Assembly (NCBI GenBank): GCA_964390725.1
Contig: CAYMIW010000013.1
Span: forward strand, 1 to 64,000
Length of the DNA: 64,000 nt
Reading direction: 5' to 3'
From: JAABTH01 sp964390725
Lineage (GTDB): Bacteria > Bacillota > Dethiobacteria > DTU022
The stretch's first letter is position 1. Every line of letters begins with the position of its first letter. A program made the position numbers and the translations under genes. The notes under the pieces are model-generated. The model ran no database searches, was not told the DNA's origin, and saw only the letters and a program-made list of their open reading frames with translations. Positions 22,834 through 31,137 of this stretch are shown piece by piece.

Positions 22834-25539
22834 TCATAGATCTCCTCTATCCATAATTTCTACAAACGCTCTGACCACCAGAGGATCATATTTCCACCCG
22901 GCACAAGCTTTAATTTCTTCAATTGCTTCTTCTTTGCTAAGCTTAGCAATACTATACTTGTTAGTTCTAAAATCATAGCATTCGGCAACAGCAATAATCC
23001 GTGCTGTTATTGATATCTCTTCTTCTTTTAAACCTTTTGGATAACCCGTTCCATCCCAGTGTTCGTGGTGCTGTAGCGCCCCTCCGGCTACATCCATAGT
23101 GTCGTTAAAGAGATTAAGGATCCTGTAACCTGCAGTTGCATGTTTTTTCATCTCGAGCCGTTCATCTTCATCTAATCGACCAACTTTTTTCAATATATCA
23201 TCATTAAGAATCACTTTCCCAATATCATGATAATAACCAGCATCTTTAATTCTCCGCACCTCTTCAGCAGGTAAACCAAGTTGTAATGCAATTTTTCCAC
23301 TTAGTTTACTAACATTCTGGGCGTGTAATTTTTCTCTTTCAGACTTAAAATGCAGGGAATTCACAATGCGCTTCAGCTGCTGATTACTGTAATCCTTATA
23401 CAGAATGCTCTTATTAATGTACATCGCTTCTTCTGCATCTTTAAAAAGCACCGCAAAGTCATCGCTTGTCTTTAATTTGGTTGCTCTACCCAAAGCTATG
23501 CTTCCCTTTATTGCTTTGTATCCAACCTTTTCAACATTATCTTGAATCCGTTTTGCCGTAGCATCTGCATCCTCAGCTCCTGTCCGCGGCAGAAGGATTA
23601 AAAACTCATCTCCGCCGATCCTGGCGCTAATATCATCTGCCCGGCAGGTTTTTTTTATCGCTGCGCTAATCTTCTTCAGCAATATATCTCCTACTTCATG
23701 CCCAAAAATATCATTGGTTAATTTTAATCCATTTATGTCGCCAACAATAATGCTAAAAGGAAGGTTCCTTTCAACATCTAGACGATTTAGCTCTTCATAT
23801 ACGAATGACCGGTTATAGAGCCCGGTTACCGAATCATGGTAGGAGAGATATTTAACTCTATCTTCCACTTGTTTTCTTTCAGTGATATCGAGAAAGGTTA
23901 CCACACCACCGACAACTTCTCCATTTTTGATCTGGGGATATGAATGGTATTCAACATCAATAAATGTTCCGTCTGCTTTCCAGAACACTTCATCATCAAC
24001 ATCTACACCCCTACCCCTATTAATTGCCCTGATGATTTTACAATCATCTAACATTATCATTGTTCCGTCACGGCGACTGTGATGTATTTGGTCATGCATA
24101 TTTTTTCCAAGCAATTCATCCTGGCTTTGATAACCAAGCAACTTCACGCAGCTTATATTACAAAATTTACTAATACCATCCAAATCAACACCATATATCC
24201 CTTCAGCTGTTGAATCCAGGATCAACTGCAGATGATCTTTGTTATCCTCCAGGGCTGCATTAGCTTTATGTAAATCCTTGGTTCTTTCTTCAACGCTTGC
24301 TTCCAGGTTGTTGATCAGAAATTGCATTTTAGTGGCAATGTTATTGACGCTTTCTGATATAATCCCTATTTCATCTTTTCTGATAACCTCTACCCGCTTT
24401 GACAAGTCTCCCGAGGATATCTCTTCGGAAGTCTGTAGCAAGTTTTTCATCGGCCGGAGGAATTTGCCGATGATTACATAATATAGAATGATTGAAAATA
24501 TAAGAGCTATGACAACAAGGATGGCAGTCAGGCGGATGCTTTGAATAACGTTAATCAAATAAAGACTTTCCGGTATGGCTGAAATAACCACCCAATCGAT
24601 CCCGGAAGCTTTAATTTCCCTTATGGCAACAAATAGTTTCTCCTCTTCACCCTCAAAAATACTGTAAGAACCATTTGTCTGAAAGTGATTTTCATAAGCC
24701 TGCCGGATATCATTGTTAACAAGATCTCTAATGCTATAACGGTCTAAATTACCGTCCTCAAGAAGAGCAAAATTTTTCTCTCCCATTGAATTAGCCACTA
24801 GTGCTCCTGTATCTTTCTCAACGATAACGGCATACCCATTGTACTCGCGCGTTGCATCTTCCAGAACTGTTCCGATGCCCGAGAGAAGCATGTGTGTTCC
24901 AATTACTCCCTGTAGTTCGCCTGCGCTATTGTAAACCGGCCTTGCAGACGATACTGTTAAGTCATCCATTATAAAATGCTTATATATAGGTGAAAAGATG
25001 GGCCCGTCGGTCTCAACTGCAGCCTGAAACCAAGCGCGGGTGCGGGGATCAAATAATCCAGCCTGCACAACAAGCTCCCCGGCAGTTAAGTCCTCCTTCA
25101 CCGCATAATACCAGGAATTGCCGTCGGTTTCTGTATTATTTCTCATGATTTCAATAATGTTATCACTATTCCGACGCGCCCCGTAGTATTCACCATTTAC
25201 TGTGCCAAAGCTAAAACTATAGACCTCATCTTCTTGCGCCTGGAGAACGCCAACAAAAAACTTCTCCCGGACCACTTCATCCGACAGATTGAGAATGCCG
25301 TTTTCTATAATCTTATGATTGACTTCGTTGATATGTTCGGGGACATGGATTAAAGTAACTACTTGATCATAAATATTATTGCTTATGCTTTTGGCGATCT
25401 GTTCGGTTGTTTCTTCGGCAGTTGTCCGCCATCTGTTAAAAACAAGTGATCCAATACCAAGAGTCATAGTTAACATGATAAGTACAAACATGATGATAAT
25501 AATCCCTTTAATCGGAATAATTCCGATCGGATTTTTCAT
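22834..25539 (-). CDS. membrane sensor with PAS, GGDEF and HD-GYP domains (c-di-GMP turnover)
   Basis: A 901-residue protein. Layout: membrane helix about 11-32, a large extracellular Cache-type sensor to about 340 (RAWFQAAVETDGPIFSP and VSSARPVYNSAGELQGVIG), a second helix about 345-365, HAMP about 366-415, a short coiled coil, PAS about 435-550, GGDEF about 570-720 and a C-terminal HD-GYP. The GGDEF active site is intact (ARIGGDEFLILLP). The HD-GYP keeps YHDIGK and HHEHWDGTGYPKGL. It could both make and degrade cyclic di-GMP in response to an external ligand. The ATG at 25539 follows AAGGCAGGA. No obvious partner gene lies nearby. Confidence 0.92.
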   Translation of the reverse strand: MKNPIGIIPIKGIIIIMFVLIMLTMTLGIGSLVFNRWRTTAEETTEQIAKSISNNIYDQVVTLIHVPEHINEVNHKIIENGILNLSDEVVREKFFVGVLQAQEDEVYSFSFGTVNGEYYGARRNSDNIIEIMRNNTETDGNSWYYAVKEDLTAGELVVQAGLFDPRTRAWFQAAVETDGPIFSPIYKHFIMDDLTVSSARPVYNSAGELQGVIGTHMLLSGIGTVLEDATREYNGYAVIVEKDTGALVANSMGEKNFALLEDGNLDRYSIRDLVNNDIRQAYENHFQTNGSYSIFEGEEEKLFVAIREIKASGIDWVVISAIPESLYLINVIQSIRLTAILVVIALIFSIILYYVIIGKFLRPMKNLLQTSEEISSGDLSKRVEVIRKDEIGIISESVNNIATKMQFLINNLEASVEERTKDLHKANAALEDNKDHLQLILDSTAEGIYGVDLDGISKFCNISCVKLLGYQSQDELLGKNMHDQIHHSRRDGTMIMLDDCKIIRAINRGRGVDVDDEVFWKADGTFIDVEYHSYPQIKNGEVVGGVVTFLDITERKQVEDRVKYLSYHDSVTGLYNRSFVYEELNRLDVERNLPFSIIVGDINGLKLTNDIFGHEVGDILLKKISAAIKKTCRADDISARIGGDEFLILLPRTGAEDADATAKRIQDNVEKVGYKAIKGSIALGRATKLKTSDDFAVLFKDAEEAMYINKSILYKDYSNQQLKRIVNSLHFKSEREKLHAQNVSKLSGKIALQLGLPAEEVRRIKDAGYYHDIGKVILNDDILKKVGRLDEDERLEMKKHATAGYRILNLFNDTMDVAGGALQHHEHWDGTGYPKGLKEEEISITARIIAVAECYDFRTNKYSIAKLSKEEAIEEIKACAGWKYDPLVVRAFVEIMDRGDL

Positions 25540-25743
25540 TTTTTATCCTGCCTTATTATTTTTATGAACTCTTAGCAGCTTCATTTTGTGAATCATAAAT
25601 ATTATAACACTTGCTTAAACTTTAATCTAAATACTTTGGTTTTTCCTGTATATTCACCGTTTTGGCTCAACATCCCGCATATTCATTCGGAATTAAAGCG
25701 GCTTGCTTAAAAGCATTGTTTCACCAACCATTCTTCTACTTCA

Positions 25744-25779
25744 TAAAAAAATAATGGCCATGAAAACAATGGCCATTAT
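25744..25779 (-). terminator. minus-strand intrinsic terminator
   Basis: Arms ATAATGGCCAT and ATGGCCATTAT (11 bp, perfect, 25751-25761 and 25769-25779) with a 7-nt loop, followed on the minus strand by seven T. It lies downstream of a decayed ATPase fragment and upstream of the sensor gene, so it insulates the latter from read-through. Confidence 0.8.
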
Positions 25780-25827
25780 CAAAATACAGCTTCAAAATTA
25801 AAGAAGCCGGGGCATGCAATATTGCAT

Positions 25828-26073
25828 TTATTGCTTAATCTTACGCACCGCCCTGCTAACTGAGGCATAGTGAAGACCTAAAAGCTCGGCAACAATGCTC
25901 AGAGCAAAGTTTTCCAACCTCATTTACTTCATTATGCCGCGCACAATCTGCAGATCTTCTGGCGTTGCGTCCCATTTAATCTATGGTTTTCGACCAAGAA
26001 GAATTGCATCAAATACAGTCATGTTTAACGATTTATTATCCTGATCTACATATGTCAGAGAGCCTCTGGCCAT
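25828..26073 (-). pseudogene. chimeric remnant: FecE-like ATPase fragment joined to RAYT transposase C-terminus
   Basis: One minus-strand frame reads SLTYVDQDNKSLNMTVFDAI, LLGRKP, a TAG, IKWDATPEDLQIVRGIMK, a TAA, then MRLENFAL. This is the Q-loop to pre-signature segment of a FecE/BtuD-type ATPase, like YVPQSQ...MVLLGRSP in the intact gene at 7143-7934. It then continues without a break as SIVAELLGLHYASVSRAVRK, the C-terminal helix-turn-helix of RAYT transposases. Two stop codons and the foreign junction mark it as dead. It suggests a further transporter copy once existed here. The rest of 25540-26229 holds nothing else I can support. Confidence 0.65.
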
Positions 26074-26229
26074 ACTGATTACCATAACCACTCAGGTGTT
26101 AACACCTAAACTCCTTGTCGTATCAGACCCGTTTCCCATTGCATTGTAATTCCAGCGGTTAAACATAAAAATATCAGGGTTGCGAAAAAATTATTGCAAC
26201 GTATGCATGTCCGAAAAAAAATAGCTTTT

Positions 26230-27219
26230 TTATTTGTTTTGCTTTGCAGCACACACCTGGCAGCATAAGCCCTTATACCCGGGTACGCATTTTTTTAAGT
26301 CAACAATTTCATTACAGATTGAGCATTTGCTGTAATGAGTGCAGCCCTGAAAACGGGGTGGGTGTATACTGACGATTGTTTTTTTAAAAAGCTGTTCATC
26401 GCTTAAATCTAAAATTTCATGAACGGCATTGTTGACAGCTATGCTATATTCTTCAATTTCAGTCTGCGAGGCTTTGCCTGAGGCAATTCGTTGATCTATA
26501 TCAACGGCACTGTCAATGATGAGAGCCTCGTCGTTAATGAGACTCAAACGCAAAACATTCACCGGCAGGTATCCTTCACCGGAGAGGCCAAAGTAGTATA
26601 CCTGCTTACCCAGATCATAGGCAAAGAAATTCTGGTTGCCAATGGTACAGCCTGTCATAAGCTGAACAGCCTCAATTCCTGAACCCATGTTTTCCGCCAA
26701 CGCGAACTGTGTGGAGGTTTTTTCCCGATCAAAACCCAGTTCGATACAGGCCAGAACCGAGGCCCGATAACCGACCGCAAGCTCTGGACAAACATGACCG
26801 TGATAGTGAGCCAGATTGGCAAGCTCCGCTGGTAATAATGAATAGTTGCCGACCGCATTCAGGTTGCCTTTACTCAATAACTGCGATACTCTATTATATA
26901 GAGGTCCACTTTCTATGTTATGAAGATACTCTCCATTTACTTTGTACTTCAACAGCCACCTGCCCTGATTTAGGTCTTGCTGCCCTTTCATAAACTCAAA
27001 AGCCAGACAGTAGATACCTGTTGATGTTAGTACTAAATACTGTGGATTTTCTTCAATACTCTTAAATTTGTGCAGTAGCTTTAAAACTTCATAGTGTTCA
27101 CCACGCCATTTGAAACCGAGCGGAAGATTTTGTGAGCTGTCATACTGCACCAGCACCAGTTGCTGTATAAACTGAACATCTTCTTGTTCTATTTTTTTCA
27201 TTAACTGTTTAATATTCAA
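26230..27219 (-). CDS. FmdE-family metal-binding protein
   Basis: A 329-residue protein. The N-terminal 130 residues are an uncharacterised domain. The FmdE domain then begins with HYHGHVCPELAVGYRA (HGHVCPEL at 140-147), followed by AENMGSGIEAVQLMTGCTIGN and DLGKQVYYF. A C-terminal zinc-ribbon-like Cys set follows (CTHYSKCSIC and CCQVCAA). FmdE proteins are named after a formylmethanofuran dehydrogenase subunit. In bacteria they occur beside molybdenum or corrinoid functions and bind metal, with no settled reaction. It is in line with the DUF6179/DUF6323 genes, separated by a 120-bp gap with a perfect hairpin. Confidence 0.8.
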   Translation of the reverse strand: MNIKQLMKKIEQEDVQFIQQLVLVQYDSSQNLPLGFKWRGEHYEVLKLLHKFKSIEENPQYLVLTSTGIYCLAFEFMKGQQDLNQGRWLLKYKVNGEYLHNIESGPLYNRVSQLLSKGNLNAVGNYSLLPAELANLAHYHGHVCPELAVGYRASVLACIELGFDREKTSTQFALAENMGSGIEAVQLMTGCTIGNQNFFAYDLGKQVYYFGLSGEGYLPVNVLRLSLINDEALIIDSAVDIDQRIASGKASQTEIEEYSIAVNNAVHEILDLSDEQLFKKTIVSIHPPRFQGCTHYSKCSICNEIVDLKKCVPGYKGLCCQVCAAKQNK

Positions 27220-27274
27220 TTTCTTGGACCCCTGTCCGGTAATTATGTCAGCCTTAAAATCAGGACATTCGTCA

Positions 27275-27317
27275 AATTAATAGTAGCACAAATAAATATA
27301 ATGTGCTACTATTAATT
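27275..27317. repeat. perfect 16-bp inverted repeat between DUF6179 and fmdE genes
   Basis: Arms AATTAATAGTAGCACA (27275-27290) and its exact complement (27302-27317) surround an 11-nt AT-only loop. There is no T-run on either side, so it is not a standard terminator. It may be an operator, an mRNA-processing hairpin or an attenuator ahead of fmdE. Confidence 0.7.
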
Positions 27318-27339
27318 AAATGATATAACTGCCGTATTT

Positions 27340-28701
27340 TTATAGTCTGCGGATCTGATCAGCCAGATACTGCAGTTTTTTTCTTCTCACAGAATTAATG
27401 CAGCAAAGAAACTGGCGGAACTTTTCGTGCCATTCTTTTTCGTGTTCTGGAAAATAATCGTATACTTCCGTACAGTCTTGGGTGGGCAGCCGCTGAATCA
27501 GAAAAGCCAAAACCGTATCGTCCAGCGTATGAAATAGTTCGGTGTATTCATCATCAAAGAGGCAGCAGGCACCAAGCAAATCAACCAGATCGGAGATACT
27601 ACAAACTTCCTGTTGTATAATAGTTAATTTATCTGAGACAAACCGGCAGCTTCTGATTTCCTCCGTCAGGATCCGAAATGCTTCATTGGTTAACATCTGG
27701 CCTTCCGAAAACTCTAAGATTTCGGAAGTGCCCTCTTGGTTAAAGCTAATAAACAGCTTGGCTAAATCGTATTCTTTCAAACCTATATTTAGCCGTGCAG
27801 TTATATCCTGAGCAGTTATCTCAATATAATTTTGCATGAAGGAGTCTTTTACACAAAAATACCTGCATAGAACTCCGGTAGCATCCTTTAGATGATTGCC
27901 CAGTTTATTCTGGTGAAGGTTGGCTAACTGTTGCTTAATTTTTTCAATGTCTGTTTGATCAATCATAAGCTGACACAGATCTTTTTTTGCCAAAGTAGAG
28001 CCAACCAGGTTTGTGATCACAATTGCAAATATATTGATAAGCAAGCCTTCATAGTGTTCATGATAACCCTGAAGTAAGCGGTGCAGGTCTTGTGCCAAAA
28101 ATTTTTTGCAGAACTCATTTTCCAACCAAAGCTTGTGCAGGTAATCTTCAATATATTCAACGCCTGTCAGAAGCATTTGATCATGGCTTAATGGATAATC
28201 AATACCTGCCGGGATATCGTGAGCGGCATATTCAAGGTCATAAGACGAAAAGAATAGCGGCAGGCCATTGTCAATGGTATCATTATAAGCCTCAACTTTC
28301 GTTTGCAGTCTGTTTTCCTGAATGGCTATAAGCTTTTTTTCTGATAGACCTACTTTTTCTTTCAGAAGCACTTTACCTTTTTCGTATAATGTTTTCAGTT
28401 TCTCTTCCTTAACCAGAGCAAGACAGGCATCTTTGTTTGCTGAATTTTTTAGTGTTAACCCGATTGTGTAAAAAATGGATTGCAGTAATCCCTGGGCTTT
28501 TTCAACAGGCAGTGAACTGCTGGCACCACCCGTTAACTGCTCTGTCAGTTCAGATAATAATTGAAGACTTTGCACCTGCACCCCTGACAATACATCATCT
28601 GAAATCATATTTTTGTGGTAAGCTTCTTCAAGCAGTGACTGGAAGAAATGCGCCGGATCCAAGCTTTCTATTTTAATGCTTTGTTTTACCAGTTTACTCA
28701 T
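27340..28701 (-). CDS. DUF6179-like protein of unknown function
   Basis: 453 residues from the ATG at 28701; an in-frame extension to 28833 lies inside the upstream gene and is rejected. The chosen ATG has GGGGAGG 6 nt upstream and overlaps the DUF6323 stop. It is mainly helical and soluble, with phrases such as AYNDTIDNGLPLFFSSYDLE and AAHDIPAGIDYPLSHD that I associate with DUF6179. The gene and its DUF6323 neighbour are usually adjacent in Clostridia, pointing to a shared complex or process. No function is known to me. Confidence 0.72.
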   Translation of the reverse strand: MSKLVKQSIKIESLDPAHFFQSLLEEAYHKNMISDDVLSGVQVQSLQLLSELTEQLTGGASSSLPVEKAQGLLQSIFYTIGLTLKNSANKDACLALVKEEKLKTLYEKGKVLLKEKVGLSEKKLIAIQENRLQTKVEAYNDTIDNGLPLFFSSYDLEYAAHDIPAGIDYPLSHDQMLLTGVEYIEDYLHKLWLENEFCKKFLAQDLHRLLQGYHEHYEGLLINIFAIVITNLVGSTLAKKDLCQLMIDQTDIEKIKQQLANLHQNKLGNHLKDATGVLCRYFCVKDSFMQNYIEITAQDITARLNIGLKEYDLAKLFISFNQEGTSEILEFSEGQMLTNEAFRILTEEIRSCRFVSDKLTIIQQEVCSISDLVDLLGACCLFDDEYTELFHTLDDTVLAFLIQRLPTQDCTEVYDYFPEHEKEWHEKFRQFLCCINSVRRKKLQYLADQIRRL

Positions 28702-29181
28702 CATAATCCTCCCCGGCATCATATTCTTCTTCAGCTTCACCAGAACAATACATGCCAAAACGAATGCTGCGTGCCAGGGTTTCCAGTTCACGGTTCTGTA
28801 GCAACTCAATTGACCCCTGGCAGTTATGATCAAAATAGTCTTTCATTAAGGACAACAGTTCATCATCACCGATTTCATCGAGCATTTCATTTTTAAAGTA
28901 GTAGAATGTCTCTAATAAATCGAACAGGTTTTCAGCATAGTTGTCTTTAAAAAGGAAGGGAGAATTGCAGAAGGTCAGGATCAGCTTTTGAATAATGCCT
29001 CCGGTAAACTCAACGCGCCCGTGACGGAGCAGTGTTTCGGTTTGTGCCTCCACAAGTTGACGAGCTTCTTTTGCTGTCAAATCTAAGCCATAATAACATG
29101 TAACATCATTGCATTTGATAATTTCATCAACCGTCAGCTTTTGCCGCATCATTGCAGGATTGAATAAAACAAGCTGATTCA
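28694..29181 (-). CDS. DUF6323-like protein of unknown function
   Basis: The 174-codon frame starts at 29218, but the ATG at 29181 (MNQLVLFNPAM) is preceded by an AGGAGG site and avoids a poorly conserved N-terminal extension; about 162 residues result. It is a helical soluble protein with CNDVTCYYGLDLTAKEARQL, RVEFTGGIIQKL and a strongly acidic end (EEEYDAGEDYDE). I associate this pattern with DUF6323. It overlaps the following DUF6179-like gene by 8 bp, so the two are translationally coupled. Function unknown. Confidence 0.7.
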
Positions 29182-29211
29182 TTTTTAACCTCCTGATTTT
29201 TATGCAGGATA

Positions 29212-29240
29212 TTGACAAACGAACTTATATATGATATGAT
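29212..29240 (+). promoter_or_regulatory. near-consensus plus-strand promoter with no annotated gene
   Basis: Perfect TTGACA (29212-29217), a 17-nt spacer and TATGAT (29235-29240). It points away from the DUF6323 gene into a 400-nt stretch without a long reading frame that ends at a terminator at 29611-29646. Confidence 0.7.
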
Positions 29241-29400
29241 AGCATTGAGGGAGTATATTAGTTATCCTATAACGCCACCTTCCATATTAGCATTGATTGT
29301 TTAAGCAGTCAATGTGTTTTTGGTTTTTCAAAAATTAATGTCTGCACAGCGATAACTGCCCCGGGGGCGGAAATGTTATCAGATTACCCTGTTAAAATAC

Positions 29401-29574
29401 ATGGATATAGTCATCTATGAAGTATACTCTGAGCCTCATTGGCATCATGAATACTCACTGCCTGTGGCCAATTATAATGGCAAGAGACCTATTAAGTTGA
29501 CTCAAGTGAATCTATTAACGAGTATCCCTACCGAACTTGTCTGGGATGTTAGGGTTAAGCCTTATCCCTTGTAG
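29401..29574 (+). CDS. possible 57-residue small protein
   Basis: ATG 29401 to TAG 29574, inside the candidate transcript above. The product is aromatic- and His-rich at the start (MDIVIYEVYSEPHWHHEYSL) and ends WDVRVKPYPL. No ribosome site is seen upstream, which weakens the case. It could be a real small protein, a fragment of a lost gene, or chance. I do not recognise it. Confidence 0.25.
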   Translation: MDIVIYEVYSEPHWHHEYSLPVANYNGKRPIKLTQVNLLTSIPTELVWDVRVKPYPL

Positions 29575-29610
29575 TACAGATCCACTCTGCAAAATGTCAC
29601 AAAATAAAAC

Positions 29611-29646
29611 AAGCGTCTTCCGCTCAAAACGGAAACCGCTTTTTTT
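29611..29646. terminator. bidirectional intrinsic terminator next to ssrA
   Basis: Two stacked stems (AAGCG/CGCTT and TTCCG/CGGAA, with a 2x2 internal loop) are followed on the plus strand by a T-run and on the minus strand by GTTTTATTTT. It closes tmRNA transcription on the minus strand and the candidate transcript on the plus strand. Confidence 0.75.
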
Positions 29647-29715
29647 ATGCATTTTCAGATAAAATTATACCACCTGCTGACAAAATACTCTTTTATCAAT
29701 AGATGGTAGTTGAAT

Positions 29716-30069
29716 TGGTGGAGGCGGCGGGAATCGAACCCGCGTCCGAAGGCCCAGCAACAGAAGCATCTACAAGCTTAGTTCCGGCTTTGTGTGTCGC
29801 GCCTCCGGCTCCCCGGAACAGGATCCTTCAGCGCCAGCTCCGTTAATTTTCCCGCATAAGAGGTGGAGCGACCGCTTAAACAGTAGGCCGGATTAGTGAC
29901 ACCCCTGATCTTTCCCCCGGCCGGGGAAAGGAGGGATGCGCTACTTTAGATTAAGCAGCGAGTGCGTAATTCGGTTTGGCGTTTATAGCCTTTCCATGTT
30001 TTTAACCAGGTCATGGTCCTGGACCTGCAGCTTCTGTCTCAAAAACCCCCGTCGAATCCTAACGCCCCC
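29716..30069 (-). ncRNA. ssrA: transfer-messenger RNA (tmRNA)
   Basis: 354 nt on the minus strand. The 5' end GGGGGCG pairs with CGCCTCC just before the encoded 3' CCA, with a G-U at the third pair as in tRNA-Ala. The T-arm segment GGGTTCGATTCCC is at the 3' end. The tag frame reads (A)INAKPNYALAA followed by TAA, with the usual YALAA degradation signal. It rescues ribosomes stalled on broken mRNA and lies right after smpB, its protein partner. An intrinsic terminator follows about 70 nt downstream. Confidence 0.98.
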
Positions 30070-30082
30070 AAACTTTAATTAA

Positions 30083-30541
30083 TCATTCACCACGTTGTCT
30101 TTCGCGAAACGCTCTTTCCATTTCGCGCTTGCTGTCATGTTCGGCAATATCCCGCCGTTTGTCATACAGTTTTTTACCACGGGCCAATCCCAGCTCAAGC
30201 TTAACCAGTCCTTTTGTTAAATATATCTTCAGCGGAATCAGGGCATAACCTTTTTCGGTTATTTTACCGTACAATCTCGATATTTCAATTTTATGCATCA
30301 AGAGCTTGCGTACCCGCAGAGGATCATGGTTAAAACGGTTACCCTGTTCATACGGGCTTATATGCATATTATACAGGTACATCTCTCCATTTTCAATGCG
30401 GGCATAGCTGTCTTTCAGGTTAACCCGGGCATTGCGGACTGACTTCACCTCGGTACCTTTAAGCACAATACCTGCTTCATAGGTTTCCTCTACATGGTAG
30501 TCATGCCGCGCCTTGCGGTTGGTGCTGATAATCTTTTCCAC
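30083..30541 (-). CDS. smpB: SsrA-binding protein SmpB
   Basis: 152 residues, the normal length. The OB-fold core carries NRKARHDYHVEETYEAGIVL and GTEVKSVRNARVNLKDSYA; the C-terminal tail KKLYDKRRDIAEHDSKREM, which enters the mRNA channel, is complete. SmpB binds tmRNA and delivers it with EF-Tu to stalled ribosomes. The gene is immediately upstream of ssrA, 13 nt from its 5' end, the usual arrangement in Firmicutes, and downstream of the nitroreductase and RNase R genes. Confidence 0.97.
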   Translation of the reverse strand: MEKIISTNRKARHDYHVEETYEAGIVLKGTEVKSVRNARVNLKDSYARIENGEMYLYNMHISPYEQGNRFNHDPLRVRKLLMHKIEISRLYGKITEKGYALIPLKIYLTKGLVKLELGLARGKKLYDKRRDIAEHDSKREMERAFRERQRGE

Positions 30542-30564
30542 TTTAGTATCTCCAGTTATATAGT

Positions 30565-31107
30565 TTACAGCTTAAATGGATTGCCCCATTTGTTTTTGAA
30601 TACAATTTCCTCTATTTCCATGCGGGGCCGCTTCGAAGATACTGTTTCGGGTATACCAAGCGGTGTCAGGGCTACAACCCTGTATTCGGAAGGCACACCA
30701 CAGGCGGTACGAACAGTTTCTTCGTCAAAAAACCCTACCCAACAGGTACCTAAACCTTCTGCATGGGCGGCCAGCATCAACTGTTGCATGGTAATTCCGG
30801 CATCAAGCATGTAAAAATCTTTGCCATCTTTATCTCCGGAAGCCTGGGGATCTGCACAAAGCACGATCACAAGCGGAGCTGTTTCAGTAACAGCACGGCG
30901 GGCAGGGTTGCTCTCGGGCATACATGCCGATATAGCTTCCCTCTGTTCCTTTTCACTGACCACAATGAACCTCCAGCACTGCTGGTTCTTCCATGACGGT
31001 GCTACCCGGGCAGCTTCAAGAACAAGCTTCAATTTATCCTCCGGGACAGGATCCGTTTTATACTTTCGTACGCTACGCCTCTCATTTAATGCTTCATAAG
31101 TATCCAC
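30565..31107 (-). CDS. nitroreductase family FMN-dependent oxidoreductase
   Basis: About 180 residues from the GTG at 31107, chosen because AAAGGAGG lies 7 nt upstream; the frame reaching 31131 begins inside that site. The product opens with DTYEALNERRSVRKYK, the standard FMN-phosphate-binding start. It continues with AARVAPSWKNQQCWRFIVV and GTCWVGFFDEETVR. Such proteins are homodimeric FMN enzymes that reduce nitro compounds, quinones or similar substrates with NAD(P)H. It sits between rnr and smpB, 24 nt from smpB, probably co-transcribed, without an evident functional link. Confidence 0.88.
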   Translation of the reverse strand: MDTYEALNERRSVRKYKTDPVPEDKLKLVLEAARVAPSWKNQQCWRFIVVSEKEQREAISACMPESNPARRAVTETAPLVIVLCADPQASGDKDGKDFYMLDAGITMQQLMLAAHAEGLGTCWVGFFDEETVRTACGVPSEYRVVALTPLGIPETVSSKRPRMEIEEIVFKNKWGNPFKL

Positions 31108-31137
31108 TGAGTAACCTCCTTTAAAATACAAATTTAT

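Larger units (their letters stand above)
29247..29646 (+). ncRNA. candidate unannotated transcript (structured RNA or small-protein mRNA)
   Basis: This stretch lies between a strong promoter and an intrinsic terminator on the plus strand. It holds a hairpin at about 29291-29316 (CATTGATTG/CAGTCAATG) followed by a T-rich stretch, and a GATAAC...GTTATC stem enclosing CCCCGGGGG at about 29350-29379. It also contains a 57-codon reading frame at 29401-29574. I do not recognise a known riboswitch class. Confidence 0.4.

Noticed and set aside
29291..29330. Terminator at the CATTGATTG hairpin
   Set aside because: The stem is short with a mismatch and the T-rich stretch is interrupted, so it is only noted as part of the candidate transcript.
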